Positions 1 through 8,129 of a stretch of DNA of 64,000 nucleotides are shown piece after piece. Positions within the stretch are counted from its first letter, which is position 1. Each line of letters opens with the position of its first letter. The stretch lies in the NCBI RefSeq assembly GCF_900091955.1, contig NZ_FMDF01000130.1, positions 1 to 64,000 on the forward strand, given 5' to 3'. Under the pieces are notes generated by a model, which saw only the letters and a list, made by a program, of their open reading frames with translations, had not been told where the DNA came from and searched no databases. The DNA is from Streptomyces sp. Ncost-T10-10d (GTDB lineage: Bacteria > Actinomycetota > Actinomycetes > Streptomycetales > Streptomycetaceae). The translations under genes and the position numbers were made by a program.

Positions 1-450
1 GACGTCGAATTCGTTGCCCTCGGGGTCCTGCATAGCGGCGGCGTAGAGCCCCATGTCCGGCTCATCCTTGATCCGCAGCACGGTGGCACCAGCTTTGACC
101 AGCCGTTCCACCGTAGCCTTGACCCGCTGTGTGCGGACGTCCAGTGGGACGTCACGGCCCCCACCGACCTTCAGGTCGAAGTGCCACCGGTTCTTGGCGA
201 CCTTCGGCTCCGGAACCTGCTGGAACCACACCCTCGGTCCTCGTCCGGCAGGATCGGTGATCGACTCCGGAATGTCCCCGGCACCGGCCGGCAAATCTGC
301 CTCGGGCACGCCCATCGACGCCCAGTAAGCACGCCACGTGGCGTGCCCGCCCGGCGGAGGCTCAGGCACATAGCCCAGGGCCTCGGCCCAGAAGGTCACC
401 ATTTTCTGTGGATCGGAGCAATCGATCGTCAGTTGCAGCGTCATCTCCAT
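1..450 (-). CDS. VOC (glyoxalase-like) family protein, C-terminus off the window
   Basis: The frame is open from the ATG at 450 to the left edge, so the C-terminus lies outside the window. The translation begins MEMTLQLTIDCSDPQKM and contains FWAEALGY, then WRAYWASMG and finally QDPEGNEF, the usual start, middle and end signatures of a vicinal-oxygen-chelate module of the Glyoxalase_6 type. Such proteins are metal-dependent dioxygenases, isomerases or antibiotic-binding proteins; substrate cannot be read from sequence. A second in-frame ATG at 444 is an equally possible start. The protein is probably only a few residues longer than seen, since QDPEGNEF normally lies near the C-terminus. Confidence 0.8.
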   Translation of the reverse strand, partial: MEMTLQLTIDCSDPQKMVTFWAEALGYVPEPPPGGHATWRAYWASMGVPEADLPAGAGDIPESITDPAGRGPRVWFQQVPEPKVAKNRWHFDLKVGGGRDVPLDVRTQRVKATVERLVKAGATVLRIKDEPDMGLYAAAMQDPEGNEFDV

Positions 451-506
451 GCTCGGAGCATCCCAGACAGGTCTGACAGACGATCCACTTTCGCAACAGG
501 TCCTGT

Positions 507-1655
507 CTAGGGGCGGGTTCGGCACAGTTCCTGACCCATGAGTGTGAGCATGGCCTGCTGAGTGTCCTGGCCGCCGTCACTGGTGACGTACACCACGGCG
601 GTCCGGGTCCCGCCTCGGGCGGCGCCACCCCAGGTGACATAGCCGAGGAGTTCGCCCCGGTGACCGAAGTAGCTGCCGCCACAGGGCAACGGAATCTCGG
701 CAAGACCGAGTCCATACCTCACGCCCAGCTCGGGCGCGGGCACGGTGGTCGTCATCTCGTCGAGCTGCGCCGGAGCCAGCAGACGGCCGCCGAGCAGCGC
801 GGCGTAGAACCGGTTCAGGTCGTGCGCGGTGCTGATGACCGAGCCGGAGCCGACGGTCATACTCGAATTGAGCTCCGTGACGTCGATGGCGGTGTCGGTG
901 CCGAACGCGGCGTAGCCACGGGCGTGCGGGCCCAGGATGGATGGGAAGACGCCGGGCGTACTGGTGTCCCTCAGGTGCAGGGGGCGGATGATCCGGTCCT
1001 TCACCTCCCGTGCCCAACTCCGGCCGGTGACCTTGTGGGTGATCATTGCGGCGAGAGTGTAGTTGGTGTTGGAGTACGACCAGCCTTCGCCCGGAAAGAA
1101 CTTGGGAGAGTGCCGCATCGCCAGACCCACCAACTCCTCGGGGGTGTACGTGCGGAACCGTTCGGCCCGATAGCCGTCCGCGCTGGTCAACGCGGATATC
1201 TGCGGTCCGACATCAGGGATGCCGCTGGTGTGCTGCAGCAACTGCCGCACGGTGATCCGGCTGCCGTCGTTGCCGTTGCCCCGGACCACTCCCGGCAGCC
1301 ACTGCTCGACGGTGTCCTCCAGGGACATTCGTCCCTCGCCGACAAGTTGCAGCACAACCGTGGCGGTGAAGGTCTTGGTGGCACTGCCGATCCGGAACCT
1401 GCCGTCCCGCGGCATCGGCCTCCTTGTGTTCATCGCGGCCGTCCCGGCGTACGCGCTGTCGCGTGCGTCCGGTGACGTCACCTCGGCGTGCACACCGACG
1501 GCCCCGGTGTCGTGGATCGCCTCCACCTGCCGTTGGAGCGGATCGGCCGGCCGCGGCTTCGCCGCCGCCGTGGGCGCGGTCGATGCGGCGAGGAGAGCTG
1601 TAGCCAGGCTGGTCAGGACGAGCAGGCCTCGCCGACGCTTTCTTAACCCATGCAC
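507..1655 (-). CDS. Secreted serine hydrolase of the beta-lactamase / DD-peptidase clan
   Basis: A protein of 382 aa from the GTG at 1655, which follows GAAGGGG; longer in-frame starts lack a ribosome site. A basic N-terminus (RKRRRG), a hydrophobic stretch and TAPTAAA form a signal peptide. Active-site motifs of the class C beta-lactamase/D-alanyl-D-alanine carboxypeptidase fold are visible: the SATK box (Ser91, Lys94), the YSN motif in GWSYSNTNY, and HRG in YFGHRGELLGY in place of KTG. The family acts outside the membrane on peptidoglycan peptides, beta-lactams or small esters; which one cannot be told. It is a single gene in the same orientation as the VOC genes, so no operon role is evident. 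Confidence 0.9.
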   Translation of the reverse strand: MHGLRKRRRGLLVLTSLATALLAASTAPTAAAKPRPADPLQRQVEAIHDTGAVGVHAEVTSPDARDSAYAGTAAMNTRRPMPRDGRFRIGSATKTFTATVVLQLVGEGRMSLEDTVEQWLPGVVRGNGNDGSRITVRQLLQHTSGIPDVGPQISALTSADGYRAERFRTYTPEELVGLAMRHSPKFFPGEGWSYSNTNYTLAAMITHKVTGRSWAREVKDRIIRPLHLRDTSTPGVFPSILGPHARGYAAFGTDTAIDVTELNSSMTVGSGSVISTAHDLNRFYAALLGGRLLAPAQLDEMTTTVPAPELGVRYGLGLAEIPLPCGGSYFGHRGELLGYVTWGGAARGGTRTAVVYVTSDGGQDTQQAMLTLMGQELCRTRP

Positions 1656-2070
1656 GACGACCCCTTCTCTGTTCAGGTTGCGCGCGTTCAGGGACCGCTC
1701 AGGCTGTGGCTCGCGACTGTGTCGCCCCTTGAGCCGACGGTCGGAGACCATCCCACCAGCGGAGAGGGGATCGGGCCATCCGGCTTTCCCCCTGACGTGC
1801 CGACGCGCTGTCCTCAGGGCGGTGCCGGGGGTTGCCCCCCGCAGGGAGGCTTGAGGCTCCCCCCGGCCGGTCCCGACCGGCAAGATCACGTTCTACGGCT
1901 GGATGCCTGTCCCGCGGTTGACACAGGGCGCGAGATCTTACGCAAGGGCCCGGTACCGCGAGAGCGTCGCGGTGCCGGGCCCCTTTGCCCGGTGCACGCG
2001 TACCTCCCTGGACGATTAGTTCCGAATGCTGTCGGCCCATCCGGAGTGCGGGGAGGGTGACCGAGATTGT
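1656..2070. other. 415-bp intergenic stretch without a credible gene
   Basis: Only shadow frames cross this stretch. It holds the upstream region of the serine hydrolase and, at 1944-1986, the terminator hairpin of the preceding minus-strand gene. A GC-rich patch near 1825-1880 (CCGGGGG followed by CCCCCCGG) can also fold. No gene remnant was recognised. Confidence 0.6.
1944..1986 (-). terminator. Terminator hairpin after the PCD-VOC gene
   Basis: The arm at 1944-1960 (AAGGGCCCGGTACCGCG) pairs with 1968-1986 with one bulged base and one mismatch, leaving a 7-nt loop. It lies about 85 bp downstream of the stop of the 2071-2769 gene. There is no strong U tract, as is usual in Streptomyces. Confidence 0.65.
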
Positions 2071-2769
2071 TCACGGGAGGGCGGTGGCCGGCTCGGGCGG
2101 GCCCGCCACGCCGACGCACGCCTCGTTGCCCTCGGGGTCGGCCAGCACCCAGTTCGACGGCGCGTCGGCATCGTTCACCAGACGACCGCCGGCCGCGAGT
2201 GCTGCGGCTATCCGGGCCTCGGCCTGGTCGTAGGGCACCCACACGTCGACGTGGACCCGGTTGCGCTGTGGGCGTGGCGCGTCCATCTGCTGGAAGTAGA
2301 ACGGTGCCCCGCGGCGGCGCGGGTCGATCAGGTCCTCGCCGCTGTTGGCGCGGTCCTGGTAACCGAGTAGGGCACGCCAGAACGCCACCACGTCGGGAGC
2401 GGCGAGGGCATCGATGGTGACCTGGACGGTCTGCACGACGGATGGGTCGGCCAGCATGTCCAGGGTGCGGGCCACCGCCGAGATCTGCCGGGCCAGCTCG
2501 ATGTGTCGTTCGGTCATTCCGTAGTAGTCGTCCGTGACCGTGATCAGCCGAACGATCACACCCTCCTGCCTCACATCGACGTCCGGGTGATCGTCCTCAA
2601 TTCCCGGTATCCCACTGATCGCCTGCACGAACTGGGCACCGACCGCGAACGACCCGGTGCGGAAGTACGCACACGCCCCCTCGCCCACCACGCGCCAGTC
2701 CTCCACACCGACAGTCTCGTGGAACTGCTGCGGCCTGATGCGCTCCGTCTTGCTCTCTACGTAGGTCAT
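2071..2769 (-). CDS. Pterin-carbinolamine-dehydratase-like / VOC two-domain protein
   Basis: A protein of 232 aa with two modules. Residues about 10-95 resemble 4a-hydroxytetrahydrobiopterin dehydratase (PCD/DCoH): DDHPDVDVRQEGVIVRLIT followed by MTERHIELARQISAVA. Residues about 110-225 are a VOC domain (VTIDALAAPDVVAFWRALLG to DPEGNEACVG). The usual His-His-Pro of active PCDs is Asp-His-Pro here, so dehydratase activity is doubtful. A TACGTT hexamer six bases before the ATG suggests a leaderless transcript. This domain pairing occurs in actinobacterial proteins annotated simply as VOC proteins; its function is not established as far as I know. Confidence 0.8.
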   Translation of the reverse strand: MTYVESKTERIRPQQFHETVGVEDWRVVGEGACAYFRTGSFAVGAQFVQAISGIPGIEDDHPDVDVRQEGVIVRLITVTDDYYGMTERHIELARQISAVARTLDMLADPSVVQTVQVTIDALAAPDVVAFWRALLGYQDRANSGEDLIDPRRRGAPFYFQQMDAPRPQRNRVHVDVWVPYDQAEARIAAALAAGGRLVNDADAPSNWVLADPEGNEACVGVAGPPEPATALP

Positions 2770-2915
2770 GCGCTCAACGTAGCGTGCAGGTCCGACAACT
2801 CCCGCCGATCTTGCGGGACCTCGGAACTACTCGTCGGGGCGGAGGCGCTCATTGCCCGGTCACTGGCCAAGGAATCGGACGGCCGATTCCCGGGCGAATC
2901 GACCGGTGCGCGAGA

Positions 2916-5498
2916 TCAACGGGAGTCGGGGTCACCACTCGGAGCCTCGGCCGTGACCAGCAGGCCGGCGAGCAGGCCCGCGAGCAGCGTGAGGCCGACC
3001 GCCCACCAGAGGATGACGGAGTAGCCGCCCAGGACCGCCTTGTCGGTCTCCCTTACGACGTCGGACAGTGCCGCCGGAAGGTTCTGTCGGCTGAGCAGGA
3101 CGCCTTGCTCGACTGCTTTGGTCAAGCCCTCAGGAGCGCCTGACATGTGATCCAGCTGAGCGGAGACCACCGAGGCGAGGATGCCGCCGAACAGGGGCGA
3201 GGCGGCCCAGCCGCCCGACTGCTGGGCCATGTTGACCATCGCCGAGGCCCCGCCGGAGTCCTGTGGGGAGATCTCGCCGGTCGCGGTGGCGAAGAGCGGC
3301 ACGAAGGCCAGGCCGAGACCGAAGCCGATGAGGAGAGTGCCGGGCAGCACCTGGGTGGCGTACGCACTTTTGGCGTCGAGGCCGGTCAGGAGCGCCAGGC
3401 CGATCGCCGTCAGCACCAGGCCCGGCACGATGAGGACGCGGGGCGCCAGCCGGCGGTACAGGCGGGCGGAGACCTGGGTGGCGGCGATGACGACCGCACC
3501 GGCCATGGGCAGCAGGGCCACGCCGATCTGGGAGGGGGCATAGCCGAGGGCACCCTGCAGGTACCTGGTCAGTATCAGGTGCAGGGCGAACATGCCCATG
3601 CCGATGAAGGCCAGGGCGAGGCAGGAGCCGACGCGGTTGCGGTCCTGGAAGACGTACGGCGGCAGGAGTGGGCTGGTTGTCGCGGTCTGCCACCAGGCGA
3701 AGACCAGGAGCAGGGCGAGCCCGCCCACGAGGAGCAGCACGACCAGGAGATCGGTCCAGCCGCGCGACTCGGCCCGGCCGAAGCCGTAGACGAGGGTGGC
3801 AAGCCCGACGGAGCCGAGCAGCAGGCCCGGAACGTCGAGGCGGGCAGGGGAGCGGACCGGGCCGTCGTGCACCAGGGCGGCCGCACCGATCGCCGCTGTC
3901 ACGGCGAGCGGGACGCCGGCGTAGAAGCACCAGCGCCAGCTCATGCTTTCGGCCAGCCATCCGCCCCCGAACAGGCCGATCGCCGTTCCGCTGCCGGCGA
4001 TCGCCGCATAGATCCCGAAAGCCCTGCCGCGCTCCTTCGGACCGGTGAAGTCGGTTGACACCAGGGCCAGCACGGCCGATGAGAGCAGCGCGGCGGACGC
4101 GCCCTGCAGGACGTCGGCCGCGATGAGTACGCCGAAAGAAGGGGACAAGCCGCCGATCACGCCCGCCACCGCGTAGCCGACCAGACCGGTGATCAACGTC
4201 CGTTTGCGGCCGATGAGATCAGTGATGTGTCCGCCGAGCAGCAGCAGTGCGCCGAATGCCAGTGCAGAGGCGAGGGGCAACGAGTCCAGGTCGTCGGCAG
4301 CGAGGTGCAGATCGGCGTAGATGGACGGCAACGCCATGTTCGTGGTCGTCGTGCCGATCAGCACCAGCAGTTGCGCCAGCACGGCCACAGCCAGTCCCCC
4401 CCACCGTCTGGGGTGCGGACCATGGACGTCGGCCGGGGCCGGTGACGGGGGCCAGGCACCTGGCACCGGGCCCGCGGATGGCGCGAACCCCGGCGGCGCC
4501 GGGCGGTGGTCCGCCGGTGTCGTCGGGGTGTACACGGGAGGTGGGGGAAGTGGCTGGGCCTGGGCCGGGATACGCGGGCCCGGCTGCGCGGTCCGTGTCT
4601 CCGGGGCGAAGTCCAGCAACTGGGCCGCATGGCGTCCGAGTTGGGCGAGCACCGAGCCGGGCAGCCATTCGCCGTCCTGGTCGGTGACCGTACGGGCGGC
4701 CACGTCGGCGGGCGTGGGCCGCTGCGCCGGGTCCTTGTGCAGGCATGCGCGGACGAGATCGACGAGTGACTCCGGTACGCCGGTCAGGTCCGCTTCCTCC
4801 TCCGCGATCCGGAAGAGGTGTGCGTTCAGGCCGGTTTCCGTGGCGCCGAAGAGGAGGCGGCCGGTGGCGGCGTAGACGAGGACGGCACCCAGGCAGAACA
4901 CATCGCTGGCCGGGGTGAGTTCGAGGCCGCGTACCTGCTCGGGCGACATGAAACCGGGGGATCCGATGAGCATCCCGGTGCGGGTGTGCAGGCTGTCCCC
5001 GGCGAGGCTGTCCATCGCCCGTGCGATACCGAAGTCGATCACGCGCGGGCCGTCCACCGTCACCAGTACGTTGGACGGCTTCAGGTCGCGGTGGATCAGG
5101 CCCGCCCCGTGGACCGACTGCAGGGCCACTGCCAGGCGGTTGGCGAGGGTGCGGACCGAGTGCTCGGGCAACGGCCCGAAGTCCTTGGCGACCACGGTGG
5201 TCAGATCGGGCCCGGGGATGTACTGGGTCGCCACCCAGGGCACCTGTGCCTCGGTGTCGGCGTCGAGCACGGCTGCCGTCCAGGTCCCGCCCACTCGCCG
5301 GGCAGCCGCCACCTCGCGTGCGAACCGCCTGCGGAATTCGGGGTGCTGGGCGTGCTCGGCCTGCACCACCTTCACAGCCACTGTTCGTCCGGCTTCCGAG
5401 CGGCCCAGGTACACCAGGCCCATGCCGCCCGCGCCCAGACGGGCGATCAGGCGATACGGGCCGATGCGCGTCGGATCCTCGGTGATCAATTGGTCCAC
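2916..5498 (-). CDS. Ser/Thr protein kinase fused to a 14-TM MFS exporter
   Basis: A single 860-aa frame. Residues 15-270 are a complete Hanks-type kinase: glycine loop GAGGMG (22-27), Lys43 in VAVKVV, catalytic HRDLKPSN (Asp138, Asn143), DFG at 155-157 and GSPGFMSPEQ in the activation segment. A Pro-rich linker (about 300-370) leads into 14 hydrophobic segments with the DHA2 drug:H+ antiporter motif A (GGHITDLIGRKR), typical of EmrB/QacA exporters. The start chosen is the GTG at 5498 (MDQLITEDPTRIGPY), the usual beginning of such kinases; an ATG 54 bp upstream is possible. TACCTT lies about 9 bp before this GTG, so the mRNA may be leaderless. Inference: the kinase sits on the cytoplasmic side and regulates its own transporter domain or senses its load. 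Confidence 0.93.
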   Translation of the reverse strand: MDQLITEDPTRIGPYRLIARLGAGGMGLVYLGRSEAGRTVAVKVVQAEHAQHPEFRRRFAREVAAARRVGGTWTAAVLDADTEAQVPWVATQYIPGPDLTTVVAKDFGPLPEHSVRTLANRLAVALQSVHGAGLIHRDLKPSNVLVTVDGPRVIDFGIARAMDSLAGDSLHTRTGMLIGSPGFMSPEQVRGLELTPASDVFCLGAVLVYAATGRLLFGATETGLNAHLFRIAEEEADLTGVPESLVDLVRACLHKDPAQRPTPADVAARTVTDQDGEWLPGSVLAQLGRHAAQLLDFAPETRTAQPGPRIPAQAQPLPPPPVYTPTTPADHRPAPPGFAPSAGPVPGAWPPSPAPADVHGPHPRRWGGLAVAVLAQLLVLIGTTTTNMALPSIYADLHLAADDLDSLPLASALAFGALLLLGGHITDLIGRKRTLITGLVGYAVAGVIGGLSPSFGVLIAADVLQGASAALLSSAVLALVSTDFTGPKERGRAFGIYAAIAGSGTAIGLFGGGWLAESMSWRWCFYAGVPLAVTAAIGAAALVHDGPVRSPARLDVPGLLLGSVGLATLVYGFGRAESRGWTDLLVVLLLVGGLALLLVFAWWQTATTSPLLPPYVFQDRNRVGSCLALAFIGMGMFALHLILTRYLQGALGYAPSQIGVALLPMAGAVVIAATQVSARLYRRLAPRVLIVPGLVLTAIGLALLTGLDAKSAYATQVLPGTLLIGFGLGLAFVPLFATATGEISPQDSGGASAMVNMAQQSGGWAASPLFGGILASVVSAQLDHMSGAPEGLTKAVEQGVLLSRQNLPAALSDVVRETDKAVLGGYSVILWWAVGLTLLAGLLAGLLVTAEAPSGDPDSR

Positions 5499-5729
5499 GG
5501 CAGTAAGGTAGTTGAGGCGCCCGGACCTCGGTGTCGAATCACGGTGAATCATCGATGCAGTGTGTGAACGCCGTGCGGTCGGTGCTGGTCGAGGAGGCAG
5601 GGCAGACCGTGACATTCGAGATCCGTGGTGACGGCGAGCAGTGCCAGATCACCGACAACGGCTCGGGCCGGGCCTTCGTGGTTGCAGCAGGTGATCGGCC
5701 CAGCCGACTTTGATGTCGTGTCACTTTGA
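5499..5729. other. Non-coding or degraded stretch upstream of the kinase-MFS gene
   Basis: With the adjoining permease remnant and 83 bp beyond it, this is a 491-bp gap between two minus-strand genes. Plus-strand 5531-5713 is open for 60 codons (with VTFEIRGDGEQCQITDNGSG) but has no ribosome site and I recognise no family; it could be a second decayed fragment. The kinase promoter must lie in the first part. Confidence 0.4.
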
Positions 5730-5906
5730 CCCGGACGCGACCACGCTCTGCCGGACGCGGCGCAGGTGGGCGCTCCTGCTGGTGACGGCCACTGGGGCTC
5801 CATGTCCGCCGCAGCGGTCCTCACCATCGCTCCGACGGTGATCCTCTTCGCCTTCGCGAGCCGCCATATCGTGCCGGGGCTCACTTCGGGGGCAGCCAAG
5901 GGGTAG
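5730..5906 (+). pseudogene. C-terminal remnant of a MalG-type sugar ABC permease
   Basis: Read from 5730 to the TAG at 5904-5906, the frame gives ...GHWGSMSAAAVLTIAP, then TVILFAFASRHIVPG and LTSGAAKG. This is the classic C-terminus of carbohydrate ABC transporter inner-membrane proteins: W-G, a hydrophobic helix, then RxxVxGLTxGAxKG. There is no start codon, no upstream TM helices and no partner genes; a stop closes the frame at 5727. It is a decay or rearrangement scar lying against the 5' end of the kinase-MFS locus. Confidence 0.7.
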
Positions 5907-5989
5907 GGCGACGGCCTTCGGGCCCCCGAGTTGCCGGGGGCCCGGTCACCAAGGCGATGTCCAGCGGCTTTCCGCGTCGAGGTCGCGCC

Positions 5990-6808
5990 TCAGCCGATGC
6001 AGAGGACGAGTACGCAGATCTGCGAGGGCGACGTCGATGCCGGTGGAGGGCTCGCCGGTGTACCCGAGTCGGAGCCGGTGCTGCCGGTGTTGCTCGCGTT
6101 GTCGGCGGGCGCGGGTGCTTGCTGCGGCGGCTTGGCGGCGGGAGCGGGGGCCGTTTCGGTATCGGTCGACGGGACGGCGTCCCCCGTCCGAGGCACCGAC
6201 CTCGCCACCGTACGAGGAGCGGCGGGGGCGTCCGGCCGGGCACTCAGCGGCGCGGCGTGGGCCGGGGCGGCAGTGGGCTGCCGACGGGCGGTGTCGGTCG
6301 CGGGCGACTGCGCGGCGGGGATGCGGGAGGAGCGCTGCGTCTCGGGCTGCGCCGCCGACGCGCCGGGGTGCTGCTGCGTCCGTTCCTCCGCGGAGTCCAT
6401 GCTCGCGACGTCCGGCGCCGGGACCGCCGGCGCGCTGGCCGCCTGTGCCTGGTCGGCGGACTGCCGGTCCATCGCGGTGACGGTCAGGCCGCCTCCGACG
6501 AGCGCGACGGCGGTCGCGACCACGGCCCGGCGCTTGTTCTTCTTCCAGCGCGCCATCTCACGCCGTCGCGCCGCCCGCCCGCGCGGCGCAGGCACCGGGC
6601 CGGTCCGGGCCGTCGCCTCGTCACCGGGACCGCCGTCGTCGTCGTGCCAGGTGTGCGAGGGCGAGAACTCGTAAGCCGCCGTGGTGGCCCGGGCAGGGAC
6701 GGCGCGACTGCCGACCGTGCCGGGAGCGATGTCCGGGGCGTAGGCACCGCACCCGGGACACACCAGGGCACCGTTGAGATGCCGACGACACGAGGAGCAG
6801 TAGTCCAT
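5990..6808 (-). CDS. SCO2400-type zinc-ribbon membrane protein
   Basis: A protein of 272 aa beginning MDYCSSCRRHLNGALVCPGC, two CxxC knuckles of a zinc ribbon (Cys4, Cys7, Cys17, Cys20). A basic stretch (RRREMARWKKNKRRA) precedes one hydrophobic helix (VVATAVALVGGGLTVTA), followed by about 150 residues rich in Ala, Pro and Ser, ending CVLVLCIG. The layout (ribbon inside, one TM, long disordered part outside) and the conserved tail match the Streptomyces family named after SCO2400, of unknown function. It stands alone. Confidence 0.8.
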   Translation of the reverse strand: MDYCSSCRRHLNGALVCPGCGAYAPDIAPGTVGSRAVPARATTAAYEFSPSHTWHDDDGGPGDEATARTGPVPAPRGRAARRREMARWKKNKRRAVVATAVALVGGGLTVTAMDRQSADQAQAASAPAVPAPDVASMDSAEERTQQHPGASAAQPETQRSSRIPAAQSPATDTARRQPTAAPAHAAPLSARPDAPAAPRTVARSVPRTGDAVPSTDTETAPAPAAKPPQQAPAPADNASNTGSTGSDSGTPASPPPASTSPSQICVLVLCIG

Positions 6809-7186
6809 CTGCGGTCTTCCTGAGTTGACATGCCGTCGAGCCGCCGGATCGCGGCCTGGTGCACGTTCGCACGTGGAATCGAGCGGCCAGCAACGCTAAC
6901 GAGGATGTCGAGCAACTGTGTGCAGCCTGTGTGACGCTCCTGCACGGATTCTCTGCGAGCTTCGCATGCGGGCCATTACGGGGGGCCGTCGTCCCGGTCA
7001 AGGGCGTACCGAAATGCCGACGGCCGCATGGGCGCGTAGCGTGACTACCGGCTACGGACGGTGGCTGTGGGGCGGGTGGTCAGGAGGTGGAACGCCGACG
7101 GGCCCGGAGCACGAATCCGGCCGGCCCTCCAGCCGGTGCGGCGACGCCGTCCCGGCCTGCTCTCCCTTGACCTGCGGAGGTCGGAC
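6809..7186. other. 378-bp divergent intergenic region
   Basis: Separates the minus-strand zinc-ribbon gene from the plus-strand oxidoreductase and should carry both promoters. Short open frames (for example 6859-7044) lack ribosome sites and look like chance. I see no strong inverted repeat, only a weak GTAGC/GCTAC pair near 7040. Confidence 0.5.
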
Positions 7187-8056
7187 GTGAATCTCGGCTT
7201 GCACTACTGGAACTACTCGACACCGGCCGACCCCGCGCTCATCGCGCCGACACTCGCGGAGTCGGTGAGGATCGCCGAACAGGCGGGGATCTCGTCGTTC
7301 ACCGTGATGGATCACTACTTCCAGATGGAGACCGGGCAGACCGTCGCCGACGACCCGATGCTGGAGGGGTACACCACGCTCGGCTACGTGGCGGCGGTGA
7401 GCGAGCGCATGACGCTCGGCCTGATGGTCACGGGCGTGATGTACCGGCACCCCGGGCTGCTGGCGAAGATCGTCACCAGCCTCGATGTGCTGTCGCGCGG
7501 CAGGGCCAGGCTGGGCATCGGCGCCTCCTGGTACGAGCGGGAGCAGTACGGGCTCGGAGTGCCGGTGGTTCCGGTCGCCGAGCGGTTCGAACGGCTGGAG
7601 GAGACGATCCTGATCTGCCTGCAGATGTGGAGCGACGACAACGGCCCGTTCCGGGGTCGTCATTACCAGCTCGCCGAGACGCTGTGCGTGCCCGAGCCGA
7701 TCGGCGAGCGCCCGCCGATCATGATCGGCGGCGGGGGCGAGAGGAAGACCCTGCTCCTGGCCGCCCGCTATGCGGATGCCTGCAATCTGTTCGCCACCGA
7801 CCAGGAAGAAGTGGCTCACAAGCTCGACGTGCTGCGCGCCCACTGCGCCACGGAGGACCGTGACTACGACGCCATCGCGAAGACCGTGATGTACAACGGC
7901 CCGGTGCTGGCCAGGCCGGACGCGTTTCTCGCGGAGGCGGAGGCGTACGCGAGGCTGGGCATCAGCGAGATCCAGGTGCTGCCCGACCGGCACCCGGTCA
8001 GCTTCACCCACCAGGTCGCCGAGCACATCGCACCTGGCATTGCCGCGATGGGGTAA
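7187..8056 (+). CDS. LLM-class F420-dependent oxidoreductase
   Basis: A protein of 289 aa from the GTG at 7187, six bases after GGAGG; the frame extends upstream without a better start. The (beta/alpha)8 luciferase-like monooxygenase family is indicated by the N-terminal VNLGLHYWNYS, SFTVMDHYFQM, the RARLGIGASWYEREQYG segment that contacts the cofactor phosphate, and RPPIMIGGGGERKTLLLAAR. Actinobacterial members of this type usually use coenzyme F420 for hydride transfer. The substrate is not predictable. No operon partner: the next gene starts 73 bp downstream and is unrelated. Confidence 0.88.
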   Translation: MNLGLHYWNYSTPADPALIAPTLAESVRIAEQAGISSFTVMDHYFQMETGQTVADDPMLEGYTTLGYVAAVSERMTLGLMVTGVMYRHPGLLAKIVTSLDVLSRGRARLGIGASWYEREQYGLGVPVVPVAERFERLEETILICLQMWSDDNGPFRGRHYQLAETLCVPEPIGERPPIMIGGGGERKTLLLAARYADACNLFATDQEEVAHKLDVLRAHCATEDRDYDAIAKTVMYNGPVLARPDAFLAEAEAYARLGISEIQVLPDRHPVSFTHQVAEHIAPGIAAMG

Positions 8057-8129
8057 CCGGACGGGGCCCGGTGGGGTCGCGGCGGCGGGTGCCCAGGAGA
8101 CACTGCCCGTATAGGAATATAACGGTCAT

